Source: Paramecium octaurelia (lineage: Eukaryota; Ciliophora; Oligohymenophorea; Peniculida; Parameciidae). From it: 64,000 bases of DNA. Location: assembly GCA_905182995.1 (NCBI GenBank), contig CAJJDP010000009.1, positions 621,150-685,149 on the forward strand. The letters run 5' to 3'. Under the pieces are notes generated by a model that did not search any database, was not told where the DNA came from, and saw only the letters and a list, made by a program, of their open reading frames with translations. Below, in pieces: positions 49,488 through 61,300 of the stretch. Position 1 is the stretch's first letter. Every line of letters begins with the position of its first letter. Both the position numbers and the translations under genes were made by a program.

Positions 49488-51288
49488 TCATTCTAATTTT
49501 TTTAATTAATCTCTAACTTAGCTGGCCTTTTTGAAATTCATTTAAATTTATTGTTTTTATTAATTGTGAGGAGGTGAACATAGAGATTAATTTGGTGATA
49601 ATTTATAATATCCAATTTGTTGCAGAGCATTCAGTTACACGAATTTTTGAGTATCTTTCTTTACTTCTGGAGTATTTAAGATTGAAGTATCTGAATCTGA
49701 TGATTATTGTTGATTGCAGGGAAAATTCAATATTTATTTTGAGTCCATCTCTCCTGATTTCTCATTCAACCAACTATCAGAAGTGGCTTTTACTAAATCG
49801 TATTCTCTGACACCCATAAAAGGAGTTTGTTAAACCAATTCATTTTTCTTTAGTCTTGACATTTTGAATCGCATATCATTCTGACAGAATTTCTTCATAT
49901 TTTCAAAAGCACTATAATTGTCGTTTGGTAATTCATCCAATGGAAAATCATCCATACTATTAACTTATCTTTTGTATAATCTTGAGATGAAAGGATGAGA
50001 TAGGGCTTCCAGAGATGAAATCCTATTCTTTGGATTGGGCTCCAAGGTTTTTTATAATAAATCCAAAGCATCTTGGGATACTTTTAAGCCTTGCAAATTG
50101 ATTTGACATTCTCTATTCTTTTCTATCACATCATCCAAACTATTACCATAAAATGGGGCTTATCCAGTTAGTCTATCATTTTTAAACATTTTACAATATA
50201 TACAGTATGATCCCAGCACTGAAAACATCTACTTTTTCATTATACTTCTAATCTTATAGAATTTCAGGAGCAACATACCCAGGAGTACCACATCTTTTGA
50301 TTAGTAATTCGCTTTCAGTATAGGATGCCAAACCAAAGTCAGCTATTTTTAAATCGAAATTCTCAGATTTGTCTTTGAGTATTATATTCTCCAATTTGAT
50401 ATCTCGATGCATAATATTCTTGATTGGATAGAAGTTTTAATACTTTAGTATGAAGATACTCCAAGGCATCAAATATTTTGAACATGATTAGTGCTATTTT
50501 GGATTCCACAAAAAAAGGAGTCTCAAGTATGAGATCGAACAATTCTCCTCCCTCCAACAATTCCATAACTAAATAGATGTAATCTCCACTTTCATAAATC
50601 TCATAGAGTTTTATAATATTTGGATGATCACATGACCTCAATAGGTTGATCTCATTTAATAGGCCTTACTAAATGATTATTGTTATTTAGAATACCCTTT
50701 GAGTGTTCGTTTTGTCCATCAATGCTGATTTTTGAAAGGTCTTCACTGCAAACTTGGATTTATCTATCATTTTATGGGCTAAAAATACCTTATTTGTGAA
50801 TTATATTACCTTTGCAAACGTACCCTTTCCTAATACTTTGATATTCGTGTAGATGTCTTTGTAATTGTTCATGATACAGGTTTTCTTGAATTACTCAATC
50901 CATTTGGTTTGACTTTCTGAGGAGCGAGCAATAAAAATCAACTTGCGATTTCCGTTTATTAAGATTATGGGATATTTATCTTTTTCAGATTCAACCATTT
51001 ATTTTAAGTCCAAATAAACATTCGTCAAAAATAGGGCCGCAGTTTCTTTTTGTTCCCTCCCATTCTAAGAATAAATTTGAATCACATTCATACTTTGTAG
51101 ATGTTCAATCTATCAGAAAACAGCTTAAAAAATTTAGGTTTGAAAACTTCTTGCTTTTTGCACTTAATAAATAAAGTTCCCTCGAATAATCTGATTGTGG
51201 AAATCGAACGTTTAATAGAGTCCAAATTCACCCATTAATTCTTATCATTCTAATTTGAAGAATCAAAAAATAATTACTCAGTTTACAT
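49488..51288 (-). CDS. PH-domain Ser/Thr kinase (CAMK-like), 555 aa
   Basis: Introns of 29, 21, 27, 25 and 31 nt. Residues 20-140 form a PH-like domain ([51 protein letters not shown]). The kinase domain follows: [59 protein letters not shown], and [20 protein letters not shown] after the last intron. A 130-residue Ser/Gln-rich tail ends it. Related PH-kinase arrangements are abundant in ciliates. In animals PH plus AGC kinase is PKB, but the activation loop and absent hydrophobic motif here are CAMK-like. Likely recruited to membranes by phosphoinositides, which is inference. Confidence 0.85.
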
Positions 51289-51343
51289 TAATATATAAAA
51301 TAATTGTATTCAACAACAGTCTGTATATGTATTTATAAAATTA

Positions 51344-53136
51344 TCAGATTCTCTCTCTTAATGATGAGATAAGCTTTGTGCCATTGGTTATATTGGTTGT
51401 GCAAACGATTATTTCTTTATTAAATTACTTCCCCAAGAGTCTCAAAGCAGCAATCTCCCCATAAGTGACACCCCCAAGTATATATACTATTACAATTGGC
51501 TTTTTGCCAGGCACATTCAATCTGACAGGTCTATCTGGCTCTAATTGAAAACCATTAATCAATTACATCTGAGCTTTGAACGGTTTCCAAGATTCCTTAT
51601 CAAATATCTTTTCAGTCAAACGAGCCCTAAATCATTAGAAATCTAAGTACATCAGAGGGTAGTGACCACCATAAGTGTAAGCAGGATCTTTTGGATCAGT
51701 CTCATCGGATCTGACATTCAAATTGAGTAATTTAAAGGATTCCTGTAATTTAAAGAAAAGTTGCTTCGGATCAGATTTGTAGACCATCCCTGCTTTCAAT
51801 AAGTTGTTTAAGAATGCAATAGTCTTAAACCCATAGACATGAACAATCTCTCTCCTCATATAATCGTATGGTTTCTGTTTCAATCCTCCATCAACTAAGG
51901 TTCTTAAGGTTAACAGCCTTACAACTTTATTTAAGTCAATTTCGGATTGAATCATAGCCTCTATGTAATCCAAAGCCTTATCTGATTTATCTCCATTGAT
52001 TATTCCCTATTCTAAACTTAGCATTTTGTAGAATGAGATAGTTCTAATGTTATCTGCTATCTTTCCACTTATATTAAGATCTATTTACAAATTAATATAA
52101 TACGCCTCAAATTTGAATCCTACTCAGCCTTAATCCTAGCTGCCTCTTGCCCAGAATTCGCTTTGATTTAGATTTACAATTGCTTTTAAAACTCCACCTT
52201 CTCCACCTCCTACTGTCTGGCTTGCTCAGATAAATATTTGGCCAAAGAGGCCACTTACAATCCTCTTACATTATAAATCAAAGGGTCCTTATCTAAGTTC
52301 ATTTATATGGTTTGATATTGCTCCCCCTCCTGTCCTTCCTTCCCAAATATCTTCTTCTGTACACTGACTAAGTTCCCATTGATGCCAAACTATTCATCCA
52401 CTAATCCTTCATAAACCAATTAGGTCAACATGGGAGTAATCAAGTCAATGCTTCTATCATATATAATCAGAGACTCTACCTCTTAAGAGTCTTGATCCTA
52501 CTCCAACTCTAAGCTTTCCACTTTAATAATATCATAAACCATCTTGGCCCCATCGCCTTTGCAGTATATGTTGGGAATATTGCCCATCAAAAGTTATATG
52601 CGATTGATACTATCTGCAACATGGGTATAAATTGAAAGGTCTTATTCAACCACGATATCTCTAAAGGCATCTGGCATTTCTAAACTCAAAACATCTTAAT
52701 CAAGTGGTATGAGATCAAATGAAAAATCCATAACTTTAACGCTACTCAAAACTCCTTCTTGTTCCAGCAATTCCTTGGCTATGAGATTTCGTTAAGGCCA
52801 GAAGACCAATTAGTAGATGTTGTTGGGACCATTTGCAGTTTTGATCATTTTTGATATCTTCTTAATGAGATCCTATTTAGGCGGTATGATGATAAAGATC
52901 TAAGTGATGTCATTCTCTATTTAGTTTATCGTCTCAATTTGCAGGGTTTTCTTGACTCCGTTCTCCAATAACAATTTGTTTTCGATGCTCAATTTAAGTA
53001 AGTGTAACACTCTCTGACTCAAAATCAATTATTTATTTCCAGGGAGAGTCTCAAATAATTATATAATCGATTGCTTCAAGAAATCCTTATGAATTGTGAT
53101 GTCAAACTGAAATTATGGATGATTTGGATTTTACAT
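51344..53136 (-). CDS. VPS33: VPS33-type Sec1/Munc18 protein
   Basis: SM protein of the HOPS/CORVET tethering complexes, which clamps SNAREs at endosomes and lysosomes. 581 aa after introns of 23 and 24 nt, slightly shorter than human VPS33A (596). Diagnostic segments: SLIIYDRSIDLITPMLTQLV, YEGLVDEQFGI, DKALDYIEAMIQSE, RLLTLRTLVDGGLKQKPYDY, REIVHVYG, and near the end VYILGGVTYGEIAALRLL with CTTNITNGTKLISSL. The last match is nearly residue for residue with animal VPS33. One of two A/B types cannot be decided. Confidence 0.93.
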
Positions 53137-53209
53137 TATATATTTATTAATCTAAATATATCAGATAGATCCTCCATTATCATAAATACAAAAGATATTT
53201 AAATCTATG

Positions 53210-54066
53210 TCATTTTTTCAATTTTTTTGATTAATTAACACTGTTTGAACGCAATGCAGGCATTTTATTTTTTGAGTTGCTCTCTTTCAATTGATACTCT
53301 TCGATTGCCTAATTAATTCACTTAGCTACTTAGGATTCCCTTTGCAGCTTAATCATTTCCTCATATTATTAGTTCAATTCATCCATCAACTTCTCATTAA
53401 TCCCATATCCCAAAGATTTCATGGAGTCTTGCATCTGCGATATCGTTTTCTTCAAAGTGCACATACTCTAAAACTACTCGTCTAAATCGATATCAGCTAT
53501 CAATTATACACTTTTCAATTCTTACTTTAAAATAGCATCTTATTCAATTAACCAACCTCAGTGTCATCTTCAAAATTTAACATAACTTTTTTCTATTTAT
53601 CCAATGCCCTACTCCTCTATAATAAATCCTCTATGCTGCTATCACTATTACTGCCATCATCATCTTAATCATTATTCGATTCCTCCGATTTGACTTGTTG
53701 ATTATGAGTCAGAAACACAGTGTCTTGTTGTTTTTGCTGTTGTTTTTATTAAGATGATTTCAAATCTTTGATCTTTTCAGTTTGACTATAATTTTTCAAA
53801 GTATTAGCTCTCCTAGCTAAAGAGTCCATTTCATCATGAGAATTATCGATTTTCTTATTAGACTTCACCTCATTCACCTAAGCTTTTTTATTCACCTCAT
53901 TCACCTAAGCCTTTTTAGTATCAATTTTGTTTAAATCATCATATTCGTTGAGTTTATTGAATAGATTCTTTTCTAAATTGCTTATTGCATTATTACTCTA
54001 CCTTGGAGGTAATTGTCGATTTGCTGATTATGCTGAGGTTGGTTTATTAATACTTGGTAATTTCAT
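53210..54066 (-). CDS. coiled-coil protein, 267 aa
   Basis: Introns of 32 and 21 nt; the 32-nt one ends TAAAG, not TAG. The N-terminal half is disordered (KLPSINKPTSAQSANRQ), with a nine-residue duplication KKAQVNEVN/KKAQVNEVK and a Gln-rich patch. Residues 170-250 are coiled coil (LDEQFQSMCTLKKTISQMQD, LMDELNQQYEEMIKLQRE). Basic tail. No domain recognised. It lies 41 nt from the p101-like gene stop, giving hardly any promoter space unless the promoter sits in the neighbour's 3' end. Confidence 0.65.
53864..53917. repeat. 27-nt tandem duplication
   Basis: Two adjacent copies of a 27-nt unit starting ttcacctcattcaccta, identical except for one base, inside the coiled-coil gene at 53210-54066. 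It adds nine residues in frame, so it looks like a recent coding duplication. Confidence 0.9.
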
Positions 54067-54107
54067 TAATATATTAATTTGTATAATTATTTATATTGAT
54101 AATTGAT

Positions 54108-57025
54108 TCAAACTTTAAACGGTAGAAAACTCATTACTGGCAGATTCAAATGAATTATAGAACTCAAATGCTTTTGCTTACTCAAATCATCCTCCTCATC
54201 TTTTGACCCTTCCTTCTTTTACATTTAATTGTTCTTCTTTTTCCTCTTCATATGAGTTGAGCAAATCTTGAAAGAAACTATATCAGAATAGATATTGCCA
54301 TCCACAATAATCGAAAACGGTTTCTTGGTTTATTCCTCAACATTGATTTTTGTAATCGAAATATTAGTAAACAACGATTTGAATGCATTTTAAATAGATT
54401 CTAAATACTCTCTACATAATCAATACCTTAAGAATGCTTCTTAAAAATGTTCTTTTGTCTCAATCCACTATCAAACAACTTCGAGTTCTCATAAGTTATA
54501 TAAGATAACTCCAACCAATCCGTATGAGGCATTGGCATATTCCCTTCAAAAAAGTCTGTGTAAACATTATTAATTTTGCAATTGTGCAACTGCACCTAGA
54601 TCTTTTCGACCTTCTCCTCCTTGTTGGGACTATTGATAATGTTGCCCAACATATCAGTCTACTCCGTAATCATTTAGATATTTAAATATTAGAATTTGCA
54701 GAGGTTTTTTTCCTTAAAATCATAAAACGATAATTTCTATAGCTTTTCATCCTTCGACCTCTCCTTCTGCAACTCAAATTCAGCTATAGCTCCAAACATC
54801 ACGTACGAACAAAAGTATAAGGTACTCTTCAACACCTCGTCAGATTTGCTTTTTGGGTTTAATCCCGACTTCTGCTCTGCCATTGCTATTCCTCCATAAC
54901 TCAACTTCTTTTGATAAATAGTCAACTTATAAACCCTCACATTGTAAGCTCTATTCCCTTCTCTCAAATAAGTATTCAAACACCAGGCCTTCTATTCTAA
55001 TGGCAATTACCCTTGCACTTTGTTTACCTCTTAAACGTATTTGTTGTTATCCTCCTTGATAGACTCTAGCTTTGGAATCAGAATATCCTCCATAAATGGT
55101 AGATACAGGTATCTCTAATACCAAGGATCCTTTACAGCAAGGAACTAAGCCAGAGCGCAATCCTTAGTTGGGACAATAAAGACTCTGATATCCAAAGTTC
55201 TGAGCAATAAGGGATTCTTTTGATAAATTTCACCAAGTAACATACAGACTTCAAATATTTCTGCGTCTGATCCCACAACTAACAATCTCAATGGTTCTGT
55301 ATGCAGAGGCATATAATTATCATAGGCTCTTTGCACAAAGTCTTTGATTAGTTGATTGGGAATCATGAATTGTCCCTATTCAAATTTGAGAAAGGATTGT
55401 TTGGGTGCAGTAAATGTAAAGCTTTTTTGGATGACGTTGTGAAAGTAAAACAAAGGAAAATCAGGTATGGAGAGCTACATAATGTAAGATTGAATACTTG
55501 ATTACTCATAACTGCTTGTACTTCTTTTTATACATTATTTGGTTCTTGAGTATGTTTCATCAATTCTTTGGTTATCTCATCAAAGGCATTCTCATAAATT
55601 AATTCTATGTCTGCTATGGAATCCAAGTTGTCACATTTCTCAACAATGGTCAATAATTTGCAATACAGATTAAATATATCCACCTCTTTGAATGCTGATA
55701 ATTGTGGACTCTTTCCTTGCTGTATTAATTAATAACAAAATTACATTTTTCTTTTGTTGCAATTGCAAAATTTAAGCACAAATATAACATCGCAAACTAT
55801 TGGGAGTGTACAATTGGGCATAATTGGGATTCTTATTTCTCAGGACGAATTGTGCATATTGCAATACATTGTTAGCATTGTTTTATCGATTCTCATAAAA
55901 CACATAGACTGACAGAATCTATTATTCTTATTTCTACTATCCCATTCCAGATATTGGGATCTGCTATTCTTAAACACTTTAAAATAAGACATCTTGGGAT
56001 TGATCATCATCAAAAAAATCGATTTGTGGAATTTCCTCTCTGATTTTCATTCTAAATGCGTTCCCCCTTGATTTTTATTCTTAATACAATATCTAAACTA
56101 GTTCATTTGCCATCACTCCAACAGGAAACGGCCATCTCCTGAAGATCTCGATTTGATTAAGGAGAGATTTCAAGAGATCAACGATTTCACATCCATAAAA
56201 GGTAATCAATTATTTAGTCATGTGTAACAAAGACAAGGCTGATTTTTCTGCTTGTTCTGGGAAGTCCTGTGCTATGAATGGAATCATCTTGAAGTATTTT
56301 AAGAGAGAATCATAAAATACTCTGCTCTACGAGTTCTTGTATTTGGTCCTTATCTATTTGATTAGGTATTCATAGCAAAACATGAACTCCCCAGTTTCTT
56401 GTAGGTCGAATCTCTCATCCAGTAAGAGGTTGTAGAAGGAATCATTTTTCACTCTCACCGTTTTCCCGTATTGCTCAACCAATTGGTAATGTTGCTTTAG
56501 GGAATCATACATGAGCTCGATATTCTCAGGCTTGGCCACCTTAAACAGATCTGGCATAAAAGCTATAGCACCAATCAAGAAGCCTGTGAAGTTGTTATCT
56601 TCTAATTGCTGAGATTCAAAAATAAAGTGCAAATTACAAACTATTGATATGGAGTACGGGTTCATCAACTATTATTTCTTATGAGCATTGACAATATGAT
56701 GATCCCAGTTCTACTTGACTTCTTTATAATCTCTTTATTTTTTAACATTCTCCACATTTTTAAACATACTGATTGTTAATAAAGTAGCTAATAGACTTTC
56801 TAGACTATATGGTTCCTTTTTTCTTTTGTATTCTGTTTAATCAATAATTTTTAATAATTCAAGAACATAAATGGAAGCATTATCCTAGCCTTCATTCAGT
56901 AATTCCCAAAAAGTCTAATATTCATGAGCCTTAATCTCGATCTTGTTAACAAGAATGTTGGTAGTCAATATGATCTTCTTAGTCAAATCCTAAAAAGATT
57001 ACTTAGTATTATTATTGGGAATCAT
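54108..57025 (-). CDS. PI3K gamma p101-like regulatory subunit, 947 aa
   Basis: In animals p101 (PIK3R5) and p84 (PIK3R6) couple the class IB PI3-kinase catalytic subunit to G-protein beta-gamma. Introns of 25, 23 and 26 nt give 947 aa, close to p101 (880). The N-terminal half is helical (FWELLNEGQDNASIYVLELL, EIFRRWPFPVGVMANELVQI). The diagnostic part is C-terminal: PLRLLVVGSDAEIFEVCMLL, LDIRVFIVPTKD then LAVKDPWYQRYL (animal: GRVDPWYQSNV), TYLREGNRAYNVRVYKLTIY, then IIVDGNIYSDIVSFKICS and the end HLNLPVMSFLPFKV (animal: KPLLMPINTFSGIVQ). The assignment rests on this ordered set of short matches; no PI3K catalytic gene is in the window. Confidence 0.65.
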
Positions 57026-57090
57026 ATAAAATATTAATATATTTATATATATAAAAAATACCTAAGAATTAATAAAAAGGATAATTAAGA

Positions 57091-58231
57091 TCAACTTTAT
57101 TATTTGTTAGAATTATGAGTACCTCGATTAGTCGAAAATCTGCCTGGCATGTCGATGGATTGCGTCATAGTGATCCCAATATTATGATTATTGGATCTAC
57201 TAACATTAACTTCTTTGACTTGAGTAGTTTGTCTCTTTTTCATGGCCTCTAAGGATGTTTCGGCCATGATGAGTTTTTCACTCAATTCCGAAGCTTCCTC
57301 ATTCTTTTCTTTGAACTTCTTCCTCCAGACGTCAACCTCACCCTACAGAGACATCAGAGTGGTCTCAACTCGACTATAATTTTCTTGAATGATCTGGAGC
57401 TCTTAGATTTGATCATTGAGTTGATCAATTATGTCATCCTTTTCATTTAGGATGGACCGTAATTTCAAGATTTCTTGGTCCTTGTCTCTGAGATGCAATT
57501 GCAGATCCTTATTCTCTTCCTCCAATTAGAAAATAGACTTTTTCAATTATCGCAATTCTTCATTGAATCCAATTTGATTTGATTATTGTTTCTGAAGTTC
57601 ACTGTATCTGTCCTTCCAATGTTGTAATTCCTCTTTGAGTTATTTTATTTCAGTTCTTTATTTCTCTTCTAGAATTCTGAGATTTTTGTTGATTCTTTCT
57701 AATTCATTAACTTTAGAAGTATTTTCAACAGGCGCAGGTTACTCAATGTAGCCATTAATTTTGATTCTTTGATTCTCGACCTACAATTAATAGACCATCT
57801 ATTCTAGTTGTTGGATTTTGAATTTGTATTTGTATTCCATATCTTCGGCATTGACAACCTAAATGGGTCTTTCAAAGTGATGAACTTCGTGTATTTCTTG
57901 AGGTTTTTGGACTCTTTCAGTTGACAATTACACCAGTCGAATAGGAGAGACTGAGGAGGAATGTTGAGGTATGACATTCATTGATGATCTGGTTGGAGTG
58001 GGAGTGGTTCTCCTGTCACTAGAAGGTGTTCTAAGGTGTAACAATTAGATACATCGCAAAGTGAGTTGATTAATTTTATATCTTTTAGACTGCGTAGTTA
58101 GTTATATATTTGTTGGATTGATTAATCGAATTTTGGGTTTGTTTGTTGAGTGGAGAGACTGCCTAAGGAGGTTGTGGGATGTAGGAGCTGCCCTTGGATC
58201 GAAGAAGCTGTTACAACCTTTCGTTTTGCAT
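57091..58231 (-). CDS. coiled-coil protein, 372 aa
   Basis: One 22-nt intron. Residues 1-110 are Ser/Pro/Thr-rich and disordered (SYIPQPPQAVSPLNKQ, PSSDRRTTPTPTRSS). Residues 115-330 are an uninterrupted coiled coil (MEYKYKFKIQQLEQMVYQLQ, ELQHWKDRYSELQKQQ, LNEKDDIIDQLNDQIQELQI). The tail is Ser/Asn/Thr-rich. Comparable in style to cytoskeletal and basal-body coiled-coil proteins of ciliates, but no specific family. Shares an 83-bp spacer with Spt6 on the other strand. Confidence 0.75.
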
Positions 58232-58314
58232 AATAAAATTTATTAATATGAAAGTAAAAGTTTAGTAATATAAAATGAAGCTGCAATTCCTAAAACCATT
58301 AAATTTAATAAAAC
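58232..58314. promoter_or_regulatory. bidirectional promoter spacer, coiled-coil gene / Spt6
   Basis: Only 83 bp separate two divergent start codons, so both promoters share or overlap this DNA. Confidence 0.45.
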
Positions 58315-61300
58315 ATGGGAAAAGGCAAATAGAAGCCAGAGTCATTATTAGAGGAAGCACCAAAACAGTAGAAGAAGGCTGGTTTTGTTGTGGATTCCGA
58401 TGAGGGTTCAGAAAAAGAAGCACAAGAGAAGTAAAATTCTAGTTTGATATTTTAAGCAATTATGAATCATACAATGCTGAGTTGTCCGATGATGACATGA
58501 TCTTGATTGAGGAAAATAAGAGAATGCAAAGATAGGGAAGACTCAAAAAAATAGCAAAGATTGATGATGAGCCAGAAATGGAGGATGCTCATGTAGATTT
58601 GTTTTAAGAACCACAAGCAGAGGAACCAATTGATGAGAATGAACAAATCGAGTTAATTAATAAATTGTTCGATCCAAGTCAAAGAGAAGTGGCATTCTTG
58701 AACCAAAATGATGAGGATATTATTAAATAGGATGTGCCTGAATCTATATAAAATACTTACATGATGATGACTAATGGGTAGATTATGCAAAATGCAAGAG
58801 AGGGAGCATCGGAAGAGCAATTGAAATGGATTGGGGAGAAGATGTGTTCCTAGTTCGATCTTAAAAATTTATCTGATGTTTTGGTTGGGATCAGACTAAT
58901 TTTGGAGTTCTATAGGAAAGAGAACTTGGACATAATGTACATCTACACTTACAAACGCTATCTCATAACTTCTACTTTACAATTGGAACATTATTGGAAA
59001 ATTAGAGAACTAGATTGTGAGTGGGAACACTTTTGCAATTTCAAAACTAGGATATCAAAATTGATTGATTCTTTGCCTGGCAAATATCTAATCTAGAAGG
59101 ACACAGCCAACATGTATCTGCAGATAGCTAAGGAAGTGGAGGATCTGTAGAACCTGAAGGACTACATTGATTATATAATATTGAAACACAATTGCAAGAG
59201 GATCGTGTGTTTGGAATAGGAATTAGAAAGAGGGAATTAAGAGAAGCAATTACTAGGTGAGAGAATGAATTAAGATTAGACAATCGAATAGGAGTAGACT
59301 GGTACCAACACTGATAATATAGTAAAGGAGTTGTAGAATCTGAGTTTGAATACAAAGAAGAAGCCTACTACAAAGGAGAAAGCCATGTAAGAGTACATTA
59401 AATAGAGAGTGGATGAGGCAGCATTGAAGTTGTGTTATACTTCAGATGAATTCTTCAGAAAGTTGCAAGGGAAGAGTATCTAATTGAAAAGAGAGTTCAT
59501 TTAGGATCTGGAGGAATTATGGAGTATTCAAACTCATACAACAGAGTTTCAATCACAAGATTCCAATGCTGAATATGTTAAGTTATTATAAAGGTATTTG
59601 ATGAATGAACTCTATCATCATCCCTTCATTAGGAATTTCATGAGTTAGATATACAGGGATCATCTGCTGATATCAACTGAGCCTACTCAATTGGGTAATA
59701 AAGAAATCACAGCAGTGAGCTACTTCTACCCAGTCAAGAGAATCAGACATAGACAATACAAATATATGGAAGATCAAACTTGGATGCAGTGTCTTAGAGC
59801 AGAACAATTAGGATACATCAACATTAGTTTTGCAGTTTCCAAAGATAAAGATCACAAAAAAGAGAAAATTCCAAGAGATGATATTATGGTGTTATTGTAC
59901 GACAAATTTGTCAAAATTGATGATCAATAGAAAGAACAAGAAAGCATCGTGAAATTTAGAGATCTCATATTCAGAGGGATCTTACAAGAAATATGGTATC
60001 CGATTTTAGAAAAATAAATTAAATAAAAATTGTAAACTCTCTCAACCAAACATATTGTGAGGATGTGCTAACAAAAATTTAAATCCTTCATTAATAAATA
60101 ACCTCATATTAGTGAAGTTGGCAACAACCACTAAATTCAATAGTAGACTACTAATCCAGATGTCAAAATCATGTCTTTAGTTATTGGATAAGAGTAGTCA
60201 GATGCCAAGATGCTCAAAGCCTACTCTCAAGATTGCTCCATCCAAAAGAAATGCATTGGAATGGCAGTTATTGATTATAAGGGTGAATAGCAGAGTCTCC
60301 AAATCTTCAATTATCTAACCTAAGATGAAAGAAGGACTGAAATGCAGGAGTAAATCAGGAAGGAATAAGCACTCTTGGATAATTTCTTTGAGAAGTATAA
60401 ACCAGATCTTGTTGTCATCTCAGCCAATCACTCTGATTGCTTGAAATTAAGAGCTGATTTACGTAAGAAATATAAGTAGACATCTTCTGTTTGGATTACT
60501 TTGGCAGATTCATAAATCTCAAGGATCTACAGTATGAGTGAAAAGAGTAATTTATAATTGCCTGACGTTCCTCAAATCCTGAAAGAGGCAATTTCTTTGG
60601 CTAGATACAAACTTAATCCAATGGCAGAAGTCTTGAATCTATGGAGTGATGCCATTGATAAGAATGGGTGTTTGCATCTCAATTTGCATCCTCTATAATC
60701 AATGGTCAGTCAGCAAGAGTTGCTTGACGCCTTAAAACAAACTGCCACTGAAATAGTCAATTAGGTTGGAGTTGATTTGGTTGATTGTACTCTGCATAAA
60801 CACTTGGCAGATTAGATGCAATTCGTCAATGGTTTAGGAAGAAGGTAAGCAAAACATGTAATTACACTGGTCAAAGGGCTATTGAGTAAGAGTCTCTTTA
60901 ATAATAATTACGAGGATGAAAGACTCATCTATTCCAAATTGGAGTAAGATCAAAAGGAGTACATCCAAATAGAAAGATAAGATATCCTCAAGACACAGAT
61001 TTTGAAGAAGGTCGTCTTCAAAAACGTGTAAGGATTTATCAAGATCCAGAGAGGCATTTAACCATTAGACATAACCAGAATGCAAATCAAAATGTATTCT
61101 GATGCAGTCCATATAGCCAGATGTGCATTAGAAGTTGGAGGGAGAGATGACAGATAGAATACAGTTGTGAGACAATTGATGAGTCAACCTCAGAAGATGG
61201 AAGATCTCTAATTGGAAGACTGGGCAAAACAAAGAGAACTCAAAGATGGAAGTGAAAAGTTCACTTTAGTAGCTCAATTCATGAAGGAGGAATTGGCAAA

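Noticed and set aside
49574-49810. Plus-strand 78-codon frame
   Set aside because: Antisense of the Ser/Gln-rich tail of the PH-domain kinase.
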